A DNA stretch of 32,599 bases from Muribaculaceae bacterium (GCA_017559355.1 JAFYSL010000066.1:1-32599); one strand, 5' to 3'; shown: positions 15,804 to 25,410, numbered from the stretch's first letter. Program-made: numbers and translations. The notes: generated by a model from the letters alone, not told the origin.

Positions 15804-18257
15804 ATGCGATTAATACCATACATTTTCCTTTTGGGGGCATTAACCTCAACATTCTCATCTTTTGCGAGTGTTGAGAAACTGCAAAATGTAGACTTCTCAG
15901 TTGACACTATTCAACACTATAAAGCCGGTCCTGGAACCTCATATACATCTCTGAACATGCGTTCCGAGTCAAAAAATCTCAATGTATTTGTGCTTGAAAT
16001 GGAGATGAAAGGGTACGACAATGTTGATTATCGCATGGAAATCGGAAACGATACAACGCTTTCGGTTGAAGCAATTTCAAGTGTTGCAAAACGCAAAACA
16101 AATGAAAATACACACTATTTTGCGGCTGTAAATGCCGATTTCTACATTACTTCATCATACGTTCCTGAATATGTCGGTCAGCCTCACATGGATTGTATCA
16201 TGAATGGCGAAATCGCGAGTACGGGCTATCTTGCCGCATCAGATTATGGGCACTTCTTTATGGACTATAACAAAAATATGTGGTGTGATAATCCCACTCA
16301 GATATTCACCCTCACACTTCCCGATGGCTCATTGGTGTCTTTGCCTCGCATCAATCAAGATATTTACGACAACGAAATTGTATTGTTCAACTCTAAATAT
16401 GGTCGTCAAACTCGCGTGAGTGGTTGCACCGACGTGGGAGTGCGCCTTGCAGATGGAGAATCATGGGGTATAAATCGTCCGATTAAGCTCATTGTCACAG
16501 CAGCACCCTCGACCACTGGCAATACCTCTATCACACAAAACGAAGTAGTAATAAGCGCAAAAAGCTCCGAACAAGCTACAAAATTAGCATCATTAAAAGT
16601 TGGTGATGAAATCATGCTCAACTGCAACATATCCCTTCAAGACTACAAAATTTCGCCTGATATCAAAGAGTGTAGTGGTGGCGATGTGGTAATTCTAAAA
16701 CGTGGAGAAGTGATATATGATGCAATACGCTTCATCAACGGTCGCGACAGCAACAACCCACGCACAATGTTTGGCTATAACGAAGACCGCAGCAAGATGG
16801 TGTGGTGTGTTGTAGATGGTCGTGGAGTATCTACTGGCTGCACATACCCCGAGGGTGCAGATATTATGAAACTATGTGGTTGCTATGATGCTGTTAATGT
16901 CGATGGAGGAGGTTCTTCGGGAATGTATCTACAACCTTTCGGCATCGTAAACCATCCAAGCGACGGCAAAGAACGCGCCGTTTCGAATGGTCTTTACGCT
17001 GTACTTGAAGCTCCCGAAGACAATAATATAGCCGAAATCCGTTTTGCTGATTGGACTGTAAAGTCTCCAAAATATGGAAACTATACACCTATAATCTATG
17101 GGTATAACCAATATGGATTACTTGTAGATACAGATGTAAAGGGGTTTATGCTTTCTTGCACTGAAGAGTTAGGCGAAATTATAAATGACGGATCTACTCT
17201 TTTTGCAAAAGGCGATGGGATACATCTGCTTTCAGCAACATTTGGTGATGCAAAAGCCGATGTTGTGGTAACAATTGGTGGGGGCACTCCATCATTTCGA
17301 TTGGATAGTGTTGTTGTCAATTCTTTCTACGACTATAAAATGGAAGTAGTATCAACCGTTAACGGCAACCAAATGCCTCTCGACAATATAGCTCTAAAAT
17401 GGAGTATTGATGATTCATCTATCGCTTCAATCGATGACAATGGTGTAATTCATGGTCTTAAAAATGGCATCACTCAAGTTTATGGCTCGGTCGACGAAAT
17501 TACCGATACCATTCTTGTGAAAGTTGAAATTCCCAACGTGCGATACCACGATGCCGAAAACAATATCGACATTTCAACATGGAAAACTTCAAAAAGTGGA
17601 GTAAAAAACAATACTACAACCGCATTAGGCACAAATGGATTAGCGTTAGATTACACAATCAGCTCTTCACGCAATCCCTACATCAAAATATCTAAAGTAT
17701 TGCCTTTGTGGAGCCGCCCAGACTCTATTGAATTGCAATTAAATCCCGGTGATGCTTCTATTAAGCAAATCACCATTCAAGTAACGCCAAGCAATGGAGG
17801 CAAAGCTTCAAATGTAAACATCACACCCACACTCACTGCAAATGTTGTTAATCGCATTGCACTTCCAATAAGCGACTTTGCCGACGACACCGATGCTGGA
17901 ATATACCCTCTCACTATCAATGCTATCACAATCTATCCTGGCGATGCAGTAAATACAGTGAGCCACATTGAAATACCTCATATTTATGGTGTACACACAA
18001 CTATTGCTCCCGATGCAGGAGTAGAGAATGTGTTAATCGAAAATTCTACATCTTCACTTTTTGCCTACCCCAATCTGGCTGCAAAAGGTGAAATCATCAG
18101 ATTAAACATCGCCGACAACACTCCTTATAATATATACTCAATATCAGGAGCATTAATCAGCACTGGCATTGGCAACAAAATAGATAGCGCCAACCTTTCA
18201 AAAGGTATATATTTCATATTTTGCAACAACTCAATCGCAAAAATAATAATTAAATAA
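15804..18257 (+). CDS. Secreted phosphodiester glycosidase-family (NAGPA) protein with T9SS sorting domain, copy 2
   Basis: 817 residues with a signal peptide (MRLIPYIFLLGALTSTFSSFAS). It has the same architecture as copy 1: NAGPA domain with VVDGR (D338) and VNVDGGGSS (D367-S372), PKYGNYTP linker, Big2-like segment, beta-sandwich and a T9SS-like tail. Its N-terminal half is the most divergent of the three. It has a different insert (GVSTGCTYPEGADIMKLCGC) between the two catalytic motifs, with several cysteines, while the region after about residue 490 is very close to copy 3. The C-terminal domain is shorter and less canonical (PNLAAKGE instead of PNPxxxGE, ending KIIIK). Copy 3 starts 13 bases after its stop, so the two are probably co-transcribed. 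Divergence in the active-site half suggests a different substrate from copies 1 and 3. Confidence 0.87.
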   Translation: MRLIPYIFLLGALTSTFSSFASVEKLQNVDFSVDTIQHYKAGPGTSYTSLNMRSESKNLNVFVLEMEMKGYDNVDYRMEIGNDTTLSVEAISSVAKRKTNENTHYFAAVNADFYITSSYVPEYVGQPHMDCIMNGEIASTGYLAASDYGHFFMDYNKNMWCDNPTQIFTLTLPDGSLVSLPRINQDIYDNEIVLFNSKYGRQTRVSGCTDVGVRLADGESWGINRPIKLIVTAAPSTTGNTSITQNEVVISAKSSEQATKLASLKVGDEIMLNCNISLQDYKISPDIKECSGGDVVILKRGEVIYDAIRFINGRDSNNPRTMFGYNEDRSKMVWCVVDGRGVSTGCTYPEGADIMKLCGCYDAVNVDGGGSSGMYLQPFGIVNHPSDGKERAVSNGLYAVLEAPEDNNIAEIRFADWTVKSPKYGNYTPIIYGYNQYGLLVDTDVKGFMLSCTEELGEIINDGSTLFAKGDGIHLLSATFGDAKADVVVTIGGGTPSFRLDSVVVNSFYDYKMEVVSTVNGNQMPLDNIALKWSIDDSSIASIDDNGVIHGLKNGITQVYGSVDEITDTILVKVEIPNVRYHDAENNIDISTWKTSKSGVKNNTTTALGTNGLALDYTISSSRNPYIKISKVLPLWSRPDSIELQLNPGDASIKQITIQVTPSNGGKASNVNITPTLTANVVNRIALPISDFADDTDAGIYPLTINAITIYPGDAVNTVSHIEIPHIYGVHTTIAPDAGVENVLIENSTSSLFAYPNLAAKGEIIRLNIADNTPYNIYSISGALISTGIGNKIDSANLSKGIYFIFCNNSIAKIIIK

Positions 18258-18270
18258 TATAACCCTATTT

Positions 18271-20691
18271 ATGAAAAAAACTATTCTTCTTTCACTGGCC
18301 TTAATTGCCCCATTTGCATCGTGGGCATCGAAGCAATGGACATTGCAAGGCAACACCTACAAGGTTGATACGCTCTATCATGCACCTGTAGGCCCAGGTA
18401 CCACTCAAACGTCATTACACGTTGAGGGTGCTTATGTGCTTAATATTTTCTACACTACTACCGATCTCACACATCCTAATGTGGAGATGCGCGTAGCTCC
18501 TGCCAACAAAAATTCTCTTGCTGGAGGTGCTGCAGTTTCAACAATGGCTAAAAACAACACAACCGACGAGGTGCAATATTTTGCAGGTGTAAATGCCGAC
18601 TTCTTTGGTTATAGCAAACCTATTGGTTCGACTGTGATTAACAACGAAATATGGTATGCTAACAATAATGGTTGGACTGGTTGGGCTATTGATGTCGACA
18701 AGAAACCATTATTGGGGAACTCATCATTTGTAGGAACAGTTACATCAAGTAATGGAGTTTCACATACACTCACATCAGTAAATAATGCTCGTGCTGAGAA
18801 CAATCTTGTTATATATACTACTAAATATGGCTCTACCTCAGGTACAAACGATTATGGTACAGAGGTAATTATAACTCCTGTTGAGGGAGCTTTGAGTGTG
18901 GGTACAGTGCAAATGAAGGTTGTTGAAACTCCTCACACTAAAGGCTCTACTTCAATCCCTTTAGGTAGCTATATCCTCTCAGGTCATGGCACAGCAAGCA
19001 CATTTGTTGCGGGTCTTACAGAGGGTGAAGTCATCACTGTTTCTACATATATGAAACTTGGCGATACCCAAATTATTCCTACTCAAATGGCAGGTGGTCA
19101 ACCGATGATTCTTTCAGGAGGCCAAGTTCTCTCTACCGAAAGTGCCCTTGATCACTTAACAGCACTTAACCCTCGTACTGCTATTGGCTATGATGCAACT
19201 GGTTCTAAACTTATATTGCTCGTTGTCGATGGTCGCTCATCAGCATCACAAGGTTGTGTATCTAAAGTGCTTGCCGACATTATGCGCGAAGTAGGTTGTA
19301 GCGAAGCTATGAACTTCGACGGCGGTGGTTCATCGGCCCTATACACCAAAGTGTTGGGTGTGCGCAATAGCCCCAGCGATGGCAAAGAGCGTGCCGTGAC
19401 TAATGGTGTGTTTGCTGTGTCAAACGCTCCTGTCGACAACACCGTAGCATCTCTCGCTTTCGAAGATTTCAAAACAGCATTGCCCAAATATGGTTTCTAT
19501 AATCCTCGCGTATATGCATTCAACAAATATGGTGTAATGATTTCTGACGACTTCGAAGAAGCGACTCTCTCTTGTCCTAAAGAACTTGGTGAAATTGTTG
19601 ACGATGGCAAAATACTCTTCTCTAATGGTAGTGGTTCGCATCTGCTCACTGCAACTTATGGCAATGTAAAAGCTGAAGTTATTGTAACAATCGGCAGTGG
19701 AGCTCCCGCATTCCGTCTCGACAGCGTGTTGGTTGACTCTTACACCGACTACACAATGGAAGTAACTGCAACCGTAGGCGACAAAGAAATGCCTATCGAA
19801 AACTCAGCATTGACATGGAGCATTGAAGACAATTCTATTGCTACTATCGACAATGCAGGCGAAATCCATGGAGTTAAAAATGGTACTACTCGCGTATATG
19901 GTAGCGTTGAAGAATTTTTCGACACAATTCTCGTAAAAGTTGAAATCCCTACAGTGCGCTATCAAGATGCTGAAACTAATATCAACGCTTCTACTTGGAA
20001 AGTTTCAAAAAGTGGTGTGAAAAATGATGCATTGGCAGCTCTTGGCTCTAATGGTTTGGCTATTGACTACACAATCAGTTCAGCTCGTAGCCCATACATC
20101 AAATTAACTAAAACACTCCCTCTTTGGAGCCGTCCCGACTCTATCGAGTTCCAAATCAACCCAGGTGATGCATCAATCAAACAAATTACCGTGCAAGTTA
20201 CTCCAAGCCAAGGCGCTCGTGCAGTAAATGTAACAATTACTCCAATACTTGTAGCAAACGCAGTGAATCGCGTACAAATCCCAGTAGGAGATATTGCGGA
20301 GGTAACCGATGCCGGAATATATCCTCTCACTATTAATGCTATCACATTATATTCAGGAGATGCTGTTAACGCCGTGAACCACATTGAAATCCCTCACATC
20401 TATGGCGTTTACAAAGCTATTGCATTTGGTGATGGAGTTGGTGTTGAAGATATTATTGCCGACAAAGCAAACGATGCACTCATCATCGTCCCCAACCCAG
20501 TTGAAGCAGGTGAAATTGTAACACTCAATGTCGCTGAAAATACTACCTATACACTTTATAACGCAGCTGGAGCATTAGTAGCAAAAGGTAATGGAAACCA
20601 ACTCGCCACCGTTCAACTCACATCTGGTATTTACATCGTTTCAGTTGCAGAAGAAGGCGCAACTCGCACAGCGCGTCTTGTAATCAAGTAA
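18271..20691 (+). CDS. Secreted phosphodiester glycosidase-family (NAGPA) protein with T9SS sorting domain, copy 3
   Basis: 806 residues with a signal peptide (MKKTILLSLALIAPFASWAS). The NAGPA domain has VVDGR (D320) and NFDGGGSS (D350-S355). By eye its N-terminal half follows copy 1, sharing VGPGTTQT, VSTMAKN and AGxNxDF. The middle follows copy 2 from the GEIVDDG segment through FRLDSV, VKVEIP and DAGIYPLTINAIT to HIEIPHIYGV. The sorting domain returns to copy 1 (AKGxGNQLAT). This looks like a mosaic produced by recombination between tandem copies. Export by T9SS is inferred from the C-terminal domain (VPNPVEAGE to LVIK). A strong bidirectional terminator follows. The substrate is unknown; any sugar-phosphodiester polymer is possible. 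Confidence 0.87.
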   Translation: MKKTILLSLALIAPFASWASKQWTLQGNTYKVDTLYHAPVGPGTTQTSLHVEGAYVLNIFYTTTDLTHPNVEMRVAPANKNSLAGGAAVSTMAKNNTTDEVQYFAGVNADFFGYSKPIGSTVINNEIWYANNNGWTGWAIDVDKKPLLGNSSFVGTVTSSNGVSHTLTSVNNARAENNLVIYTTKYGSTSGTNDYGTEVIITPVEGALSVGTVQMKVVETPHTKGSTSIPLGSYILSGHGTASTFVAGLTEGEVITVSTYMKLGDTQIIPTQMAGGQPMILSGGQVLSTESALDHLTALNPRTAIGYDATGSKLILLVVDGRSSASQGCVSKVLADIMREVGCSEAMNFDGGGSSALYTKVLGVRNSPSDGKERAVTNGVFAVSNAPVDNTVASLAFEDFKTALPKYGFYNPRVYAFNKYGVMISDDFEEATLSCPKELGEIVDDGKILFSNGSGSHLLTATYGNVKAEVIVTIGSGAPAFRLDSVLVDSYTDYTMEVTATVGDKEMPIENSALTWSIEDNSIATIDNAGEIHGVKNGTTRVYGSVEEFFDTILVKVEIPTVRYQDAETNINASTWKVSKSGVKNDALAALGSNGLAIDYTISSARSPYIKLTKTLPLWSRPDSIEFQINPGDASIKQITVQVTPSQGARAVNVTITPILVANAVNRVQIPVGDIAEVTDAGIYPLTINAITLYSGDAVNAVNHIEIPHIYGVYKAIAFGDGVGVEDIIADKANDALIIVPNPVEAGEIVTLNVAENTTYTLYNAAGALVAKGNGNQLATVQLTSGIYIVSVAEEGATRTARLVIK

Positions 20692-20729
20692 CAACTAAAG
20701 GCAATCCAAATCAATAATATTACAATAGA

Positions 20730-20757
20730 AAAGCGAGTGGTTGTGCCACTCGCTTTC
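20730..20757. terminator. Bidirectional terminator between NAGPA copy 3 and the SGNH gene
   Basis: AAAGCGAGTGG (20730-20740) pairs perfectly with CCACTCGCTTT (20746-20756) around TTGTG. T-rich sequence lies on the downstream side of both strands. The two flanking genes converge here. Confidence 0.88.
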
Positions 20758-20779
20758 TTATTTCGGGAATCAAGTATAT

Positions 20780-22072
20780 TTACTTAATTACGGCTTTGAG
20801 AGCATTGCTCCAGGCTGTGTAACCTTTACCCATGAGTTTGAATCCATCGTTGGTGTATTCGGCTTTGAGGTCGCCGTTTTCGTCAACCATTGCTGAATAA
20901 ACATCTACCCATTCGAGTTTGTATTTCTTTGCCAATTTTTGGAGTTTTTTGTTGGCTTTTAGAGCTTCTTTTTTAGTGCCTTTGAAGTCGGCATATTTCT
21001 CGTAAGTAGAGTTTACTGGGATAAGGCTTTGAAGCACGATAGATGTGTTGGGCGACACCTCTTTGATGTTGTTAATCGCTTGCTCTACATAAGCCACGAT
21101 TGAATCGGCTGCAAATGCACCACTAAGGTTGTGTCCTTTAGCTAGGTTTTTGCCATTGTAACTTGGAAGCAATACAATTTGTTTTGGAGCTTTCTTTGCT
21201 ACAGTTTTAGCGAGGGCAGGGAGGTTTTCAACAACATCACCCCATGAATTACGCGATTTCACATTAGCGTTGTTGAATAGTTCGTGCCATTCAGGACCGC
21301 CGATGAGTTGGTTGCCTACTAATACGATATCGTCGCTATCAATAGGATAGAGGTCGGTTGGGTTGAATTTTACATCGGGGTTGATGTATTTTGCAATCTC
21401 TTGACACCAAATGCGATATCCTTCGTCGTTGAGGTGAAGACCATCGTTAGTGAGGTGTTTAGGGAGTTTCATCTCTTTGTCGGCGAAAGCAGGGAAGAGG
21501 TTAACCCAGGTTACACCTTGGCGACGTGCTACTTGTTCAAGCATTACGTTGCCGTGGAAGATAGTCATTTCTTTGCCAATCATGTTTTTGTAACGTTTGA
21601 AGTCGTTGTTGATTGGCAACCAACTTTGAAGATAAAGTTCGGTATTTGGAGAAAGAGTTTTGATTTTTACGATAAGTTTTTCAACAGCAGTAGTGATGCT
21701 GTCGGGAGTAAGGTGATGCGATACATCGTTAACACCAATAAGAAGGAAAATCTTTTTAGGTTGACCTTTTGTGATGAGTTCGATGCGATCAGAAACCCCT
21801 TGCACTACGTCGCTGATGATACCACGATTCTTAATGTTGGCATCGTTGAATGCTTCATTCCAACGGCCATTATCGCTTAGACTATTGCCAAGAATGATGA
21901 TGTCGTCGTTATCAACAGGGAGCTCGGCAAAGTGCGATGCACGTTGGTAGTAGTAATCGTTGTATTTGTATGCTTCGGGAGCTTTTTCCGAAAGATAGTC
22001 ATAAATGGCTTGAGCGTTAGATGTAAACGCACAAATTCCAAGTAATGACGCTATAAATGCAATTTTCTTCAT
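20780..22072 (-). CDS. Secreted two-domain SGNH/GDSL hydrolase with a degenerate second domain
   Basis: 430 residues with a signal peptide (about 1-20, TSNAQA). The first SGNH domain (about 55-232) keeps the catalytic blocks: GNSLSD with nucleophile Ser64, Gly92 in VVQGVSD, GVND (113-116) and DGLH with Asp210 and His213. The second domain (about 247-430) aligns with it: DDIVLVGNQ against DDIIILGNS, VKSRNSWGDV against IKNRGIISDV, SPNTSIVLQS against SPNTELYLQS, and TNDGFKL against TNDGLHL. In it the nucleophile is Gln255, GVND is lost and the His is Lys412. So one half is probably an active esterase (deacetylase or lipase-like) and the other a non-catalytic, possibly binding, duplicate. It is last in the operon, 27 bases after cysS. 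Confidence 0.85.
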   Translation of the reverse strand: MKKIAFIASLLGICAFTSNAQAIYDYLSEKAPEAYKYNDYYYQRASHFAELPVDNDDIIILGNSLSDNGRWNEAFNDANIKNRGIISDVVQGVSDRIELITKGQPKKIFLLIGVNDVSHHLTPDSITTAVEKLIVKIKTLSPNTELYLQSWLPINNDFKRYKNMIGKEMTIFHGNVMLEQVARRQGVTWVNLFPAFADKEMKLPKHLTNDGLHLNDEGYRIWCQEIAKYINPDVKFNPTDLYPIDSDDIVLVGNQLIGGPEWHELFNNANVKSRNSWGDVVENLPALAKTVAKKAPKQIVLLPSYNGKNLAKGHNLSGAFAADSIVAYVEQAINNIKEVSPNTSIVLQSLIPVNSTYEKYADFKGTKKEALKANKKLQKLAKKYKLEWVDVYSAMVDENGDLKAEYTNDGFKLMGKGYTAWSNALKAVIK

Positions 22073-22099
22073 GATAATTATTGGTTATGATTTGTTGAC

Positions 22100-23590
22100 T
22101 TATTTTTTAATAGACCATTCAAATCCGTCTTTTGTGTCTTTTACATCAAAACCTATTTGAACCAAGCGGTCGCGAATGAGGTCGCTGGTAGCCCAGTCTT
22201 TGTTGGCTTTGGCTGTGCGACGCATTTCAAGAATGAAATCAACAGCTTGTTCGAATGGACGGAGTGCATCGCCATTTTCATCGCCACCAGCAATCATTTC
22301 GGTGCGTACGCCCAAAATGTCAACAAGGAAGGTGTTGAACAATTTTTTCAATGTTTCAATATCTTCAGCTGTTGCCGATGCTTTGCCGTCGTTAACTTGG
22401 TTGATAACACGACATGCGTCGAAGAGATGTGAGATTACGATAGATGTGTTGAGGTCGTCGTTCATAGCCTCGTAACATTTTTCTTCGTAACCATTTACTT
22501 CGATTGTTGAAGTTTCGCTTGGAGTGAGTTCTTGCAAGCGTTTCCAGCCTTCAAGCATGCGATTAAGCGCTTTTTCAGCAGCTTGTAATGCTTCGTTGCT
22601 AAAGTCTACAGTGCCACGATAGTGAGCTTGAAGAATAAAGAAACGAATAGTCATTGGTGTGTATGCTTGAGTCAACAATGGGTGTGTGCCTGTGAAGAAT
22701 TCATCAAGAGTGATGAAGTTGCCAAGCGATTTGCCCATTTTCTTGCCATTGATGGTAATCATGTTGTTGTGCATCCAGTAGCGAACAGTTTCTTTACCAT
22801 TGTGTGCTACAGATTGTGCGATTTCACACTCGTGGTGTGGGAACATGAGGTCCATACCACCACCATGGATATCAAATTGCTCACCGAGGTATTTTTCTCC
22901 CATAGTAGAGCATTCGAGGTGCCAACCGGGAAAACCATCGCTCCAAGGTGAAGGCCAACGCATGATATGTTCGGGCGCTGCTTTTTTCCAGAGTGCAAAG
23001 TCGGCAGCATTGCGTTTCTCTTGTTGACCATCAAGCGCACGAGTAGTAGAGAGAAGTTCTTCTACATTGCGACCTGAAAGTTTGCCATAAGGGAAATCTT
23101 GGTTGAATTTGGGTACATCAAAGTATACCGACCCTTGACTTTCGTAGGCATATCCACTTTCGAGGATTTTCTTGATGTATTCGATTTGTTCGATAATGTG
23201 ACCCGATGCGTGTGGTTCGATAGAAGGAGGTAACACATTGAGTTTCTCCATTGCTTTGTGGTAGCGATTGAGATAGTGTTGTACCACTTCCATTGGCTCT
23301 AATTGGTCGATACGAGCTTTCTTCGCGATTTTATCTTCGCCATCGTCAGCATCATGTTCGAGGTGACCAACATCGGTGATGTTGCGCACGTAACGCACTT
23401 TATATCCGAGGTGTTGAAGGTAGCGGAACAAGATGTCGAATGTGATTGCAGGGCGAGCGTGGCCTAAGTGTCCGTCGCCATATACAGTAGGACCACATAC
23501 ATACATGCCCACTTTGCCTTCGTGAATAGGCTTGAATAACTCTTTTTGACGAGAAAGAGAGTTGTATATTAATAGATTATGATTAATCAT
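22100..23590 (-). CDS. cysS: Cysteinyl-tRNA synthetase
   Basis: Class I aminoacyl-tRNA synthetase that activates cysteine and charges tRNA-Cys in the cytosol. The 496 residues contain the zinc-binding start (YVCGPTVY, Cys32), the HIGH motif as HLGH (41-44), and WHLECSTM with Cys227. They also contain the [16 protein letters not shown] zinc block (241-256) and KMSKS as KMGKS (284-288). Length is normal for the family. It is embedded in a minus-strand operon between a DUF3467 gene (31-nt gap) and the SGNH hydrolase gene. No separate promoter or T-box-like leader is visible in the short gap. Confidence 0.97.
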   Translation of the reverse strand: MINHNLLIYNSLSRQKELFKPIHEGKVGMYVCGPTVYGDGHLGHARPAITFDILFRYLQHLGYKVRYVRNITDVGHLEHDADDGEDKIAKKARIDQLEPMEVVQHYLNRYHKAMEKLNVLPPSIEPHASGHIIEQIEYIKKILESGYAYESQGSVYFDVPKFNQDFPYGKLSGRNVEELLSTTRALDGQQEKRNAADFALWKKAAPEHIMRWPSPWSDGFPGWHLECSTMGEKYLGEQFDIHGGGMDLMFPHHECEIAQSVAHNGKETVRYWMHNNMITINGKKMGKSLGNFITLDEFFTGTHPLLTQAYTPMTIRFFILQAHYRGTVDFSNEALQAAEKALNRMLEGWKRLQELTPSETSTIEVNGYEEKCYEAMNDDLNTSIVISHLFDACRVINQVNDGKASATAEDIETLKKLFNTFLVDILGVRTEMIAGGDENGDALRPFEQAVDFILEMRRTAKANKDWATSDLIRDRLVQIGFDVKDTKDGFEWSIKK

Positions 23591-23621
23591 ATTGTTGATT
23601 GTGTGAAAGGATTGTTAATGA

Positions 23622-23936
23622 TTATGCCATGAATGGGTTTGGAATGTCGTTGCCGCCATTGCCTTGATTGTTTTTAGGAGTTTTGCGTTCGATTTCGCCA
23701 AACACGCCTTCATATTTTTGTACATTGTCACGAAGGGCAAAAAGGAGATTTTTTGCGTTTTCGGGAGTCATGATGATGCGGCTTTGTACCTTTGCTTGAG
23801 GCATATTAGGAGCCATAGTAATGAAGTCGAGGAAGAACTCACCAGCAGAGTGTGAAATTACAGTGAGATTAGCGTAGTGTCCGTTTGCAACTTCGGGGGT
23901 AAGTTCGATTTTTATTTCATTCTTTTTTTGTTCCAT
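23622..23936 (-). CDS. DUF3467 family protein
   Basis: 104 residues, cytosolic, with no signal or membrane segment. The conserved core (GHYANLTVISHSAGEFFLDFITMAP, with QSRIIMTPENAKNLLFAL after it) is the DUF3467 family, widespread in Bacteroidota and without an established function that I know of. The tail is low complexity (Asn/Gly-rich). It lies between the NigD-like lipoprotein (22-nt gap) and cysS (31-nt gap), consistent with co-transcription. The small beta-rich fold suggests a binding or scaffold role, which is speculation. Confidence 0.85.
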   Translation of the reverse strand: MEQKKNEIKIELTPEVANGHYANLTVISHSAGEFFLDFITMAPNMPQAKVQSRIIMTPENAKNLLFALRDNVQKYEGVFGEIERKTPKNNQGNGGNDIPNPFMA

Positions 23937-23958
23937 GATTGATATATGTTTTTTATTA

Positions 23959-24672
23959 TTAATTCATTGGGGTCAAAGTGGTTTTCTTAAATTCAATCTT
24001 GTTGTTGCCAAAGTTTGAATCGTTTACATGTATTGTAATGCCTTTACATGATGGACGATTCCATAAGTTGGCTATGTCGATTGAAGCAATGAAGCTTTTA
24101 TTTGTAGCTGATTTATTGTTGTCTTTTTTGTATGATAAATACACATCGGGCATTTCATTGTCGATAGTAGTGGCATCAACCATGAGTGTGAATTGCAATG
24201 GCTCAATAACATAGGTTAATCCACATTGGATGTTGATGTAAGTGCCCGAGCGTTGTATAATCTCAACGAATATGGGGTTCATCTCCATATCGGGAATTTT
24301 ATTAATGTCGCCAGTGTAAATGCTGTCGTTATACACAGAGTATGCATTCTTTACTGTAACGAGGTCGTCGATATTGTGCATACCACTTTCGGGGGTATAG
24401 TAAAGTAACATGCGAGTGTTCACCTTTGTAGTAGCAGTGTCGATTGCGATATTCTTCGCAAGAAGGGTAGTCAATCGTGAGTCATTTTTCTCTTGAAATT
24501 GAAACACCGAGTTATTGTTATTGCTCGCCGGATTTCCCACGAAAGTTACAATGTCAATCATTGTAGTTTCGTCTACAGGGGGCATGTTATTATTGTTGCT
24601 GCTATTATTTAAGCATGAAGTAGCAAATAATAGCACAAATAATATGAGGATATCTCTTATTGTTTTTTGCAT
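23959..24672 (-). CDS. Lipoprotein, possibly NigD-like
   Basis: 237 residues. The signal peptide ends ATSC, with lipidated Cys20, followed by an Asn/Ser-rich linker. The body is beta-rich. The C-terminal half (GTYINIQCGLTY, then LQFTLMVDA, VYLSYKKDN and FIASIDIANLW) follows the pattern of NigD-like proteins of Bacteroidota, though I make this assignment only by pattern. It is probably in the inner leaflet of the outer membrane or at the surface. The start ATG is 5 bases after the stop of the LolD-like ATPase gene, so the two are co-transcribed. No function is established; cargo or partner of the Lol pathway is only a suggestion from context. Confidence 0.7.
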   Translation of the reverse strand: MQKTIRDILILFVLLFATSCLNNSSNNNNMPPVDETTMIDIVTFVGNPASNNNNSVFQFQEKNDSRLTTLLAKNIAIDTATTKVNTRMLLYYTPESGMHNIDDLVTVKNAYSVYNDSIYTGDINKIPDMEMNPIFVEIIQRSGTYINIQCGLTYVIEPLQFTLMVDATTIDNEMPDVYLSYKKDNNKSATNKSFIASIDIANLWNRPSCKGITIHVNDSNFGNNKIEFKKTTLTPMN

Positions 24673-24677
24673 TGTTG

Positions 24678-25346
24678 TTATGAGTTTTTGATGATTTCGG
24701 TAATTTGTCCGTCGCGCATTTTGATGATACGATCGCAGTCGGCAGCCAATGACTCGTCGTGGGTGACGATAACAAACGTTTGATTCATGTCACGACGCAA
24801 GTCAAAGAATAATTTATGCAACTCTTGACGATTCTTAGAGTCAAGACTGCCTGAAGGTTCATCGGCAAGTATCACCTTGGGGTTGTTGATGAGTGCACGA
24901 GCCACAGCAGCACGTTGACGTTCGCCACCCGATAGTTGGGCTGGGCGATGAGTTTCTCGGTCTTTTAGTCCGAGGTATTCAATGAGTTTGCGAGCATGGT
25001 CAAAGGCTTCGCTACGTTTTGCACCACCTATCAATGCAGGCATTGCTACATTTTCAATTAACGAAAACTCGGGTAGTAATTGATGGAATTGAAATACAAA
25101 ACCGATATTTTCATTGCGAAAGCGAGCAAGTTGTGCATCTTTTAGAGAAAAGATGTCAGTGGTGTCATATTTTACTGTGCCTGCATTAGGGCGATCGAGC
25201 GAACCGATGATTTGCAATAGGGTAGTTTTACCTGCCCCACTTGGCCCAACGATTGACACAACTTCGCCTGGTACTATATCGAGGTTAATACCTTTTAGCA
25301 CCTGCAATGAATCATAGTTTTTTGTTATGTTGCGAATTTCAATCAT
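24678..25346 (-). CDS. lolD: ABC transporter ATP-binding protein, LolD-like
   Basis: Cytosolic ATPase subunit that powers a MacB/LolCDE-type mechanotransmission complex. In the LolD role this is release of lipoproteins from the inner membrane to LolA. The 222 residues contain Walker A GPSGAGKT (34-41), Q-loop Gln86 in [12 protein letters not shown], signature LSGGERQR (138-145), Walker B VILADEP (158-164), D-loop SGSLDS and switch His196. [19 protein letters not shown] is typical of LolD. The partner permease (LolC/E) is not in the window. It is the promoter-proximal gene of the operon ending with the SGNH hydrolase. Related ATPases of the MacB or FtsE type are the alternative. Confidence 0.88.
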   Translation of the reverse strand: MIEIRNITKNYDSLQVLKGINLDIVPGEVVSIVGPSGAGKTTLLQIIGSLDRPNAGTVKYDTTDIFSLKDAQLARFRNENIGFVFQFHQLLPEFSLIENVAMPALIGGAKRSEAFDHARKLIEYLGLKDRETHRPAQLSGGERQRAAVARALINNPKVILADEPSGSLDSKNRQELHKLFFDLRRDMNQTFVIVTHDESLAADCDRIIKMRDGQITEIIKNS

Positions 25347-25364
25347 TGTGTAGCTTTCTAACTT

Positions 25365-25397
25365 GCGAAGTTACGCATTTTATCGCATTATGTCAAA
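25365..25397 (-). promoter_or_regulatory. Promoter of the lolD-cysS-SGNH operon
   Basis: Minus strand TTTG (complement of 25394-25397), exactly 20 nt, then TAACTTCGC (complement of 25365-25373). It lies 18 bases before the lolD ATG. Confidence 0.75.
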
Positions 25398-25410
25398 TAA
25401 ATCACAAAAT

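Noticed and set aside
21401..21880. 159-codon open frame antisense to the SGNH gene
   Set aside because: It overlaps conserved catalytic blocks on the other strand and has no promoter, motif or terminator of its own.
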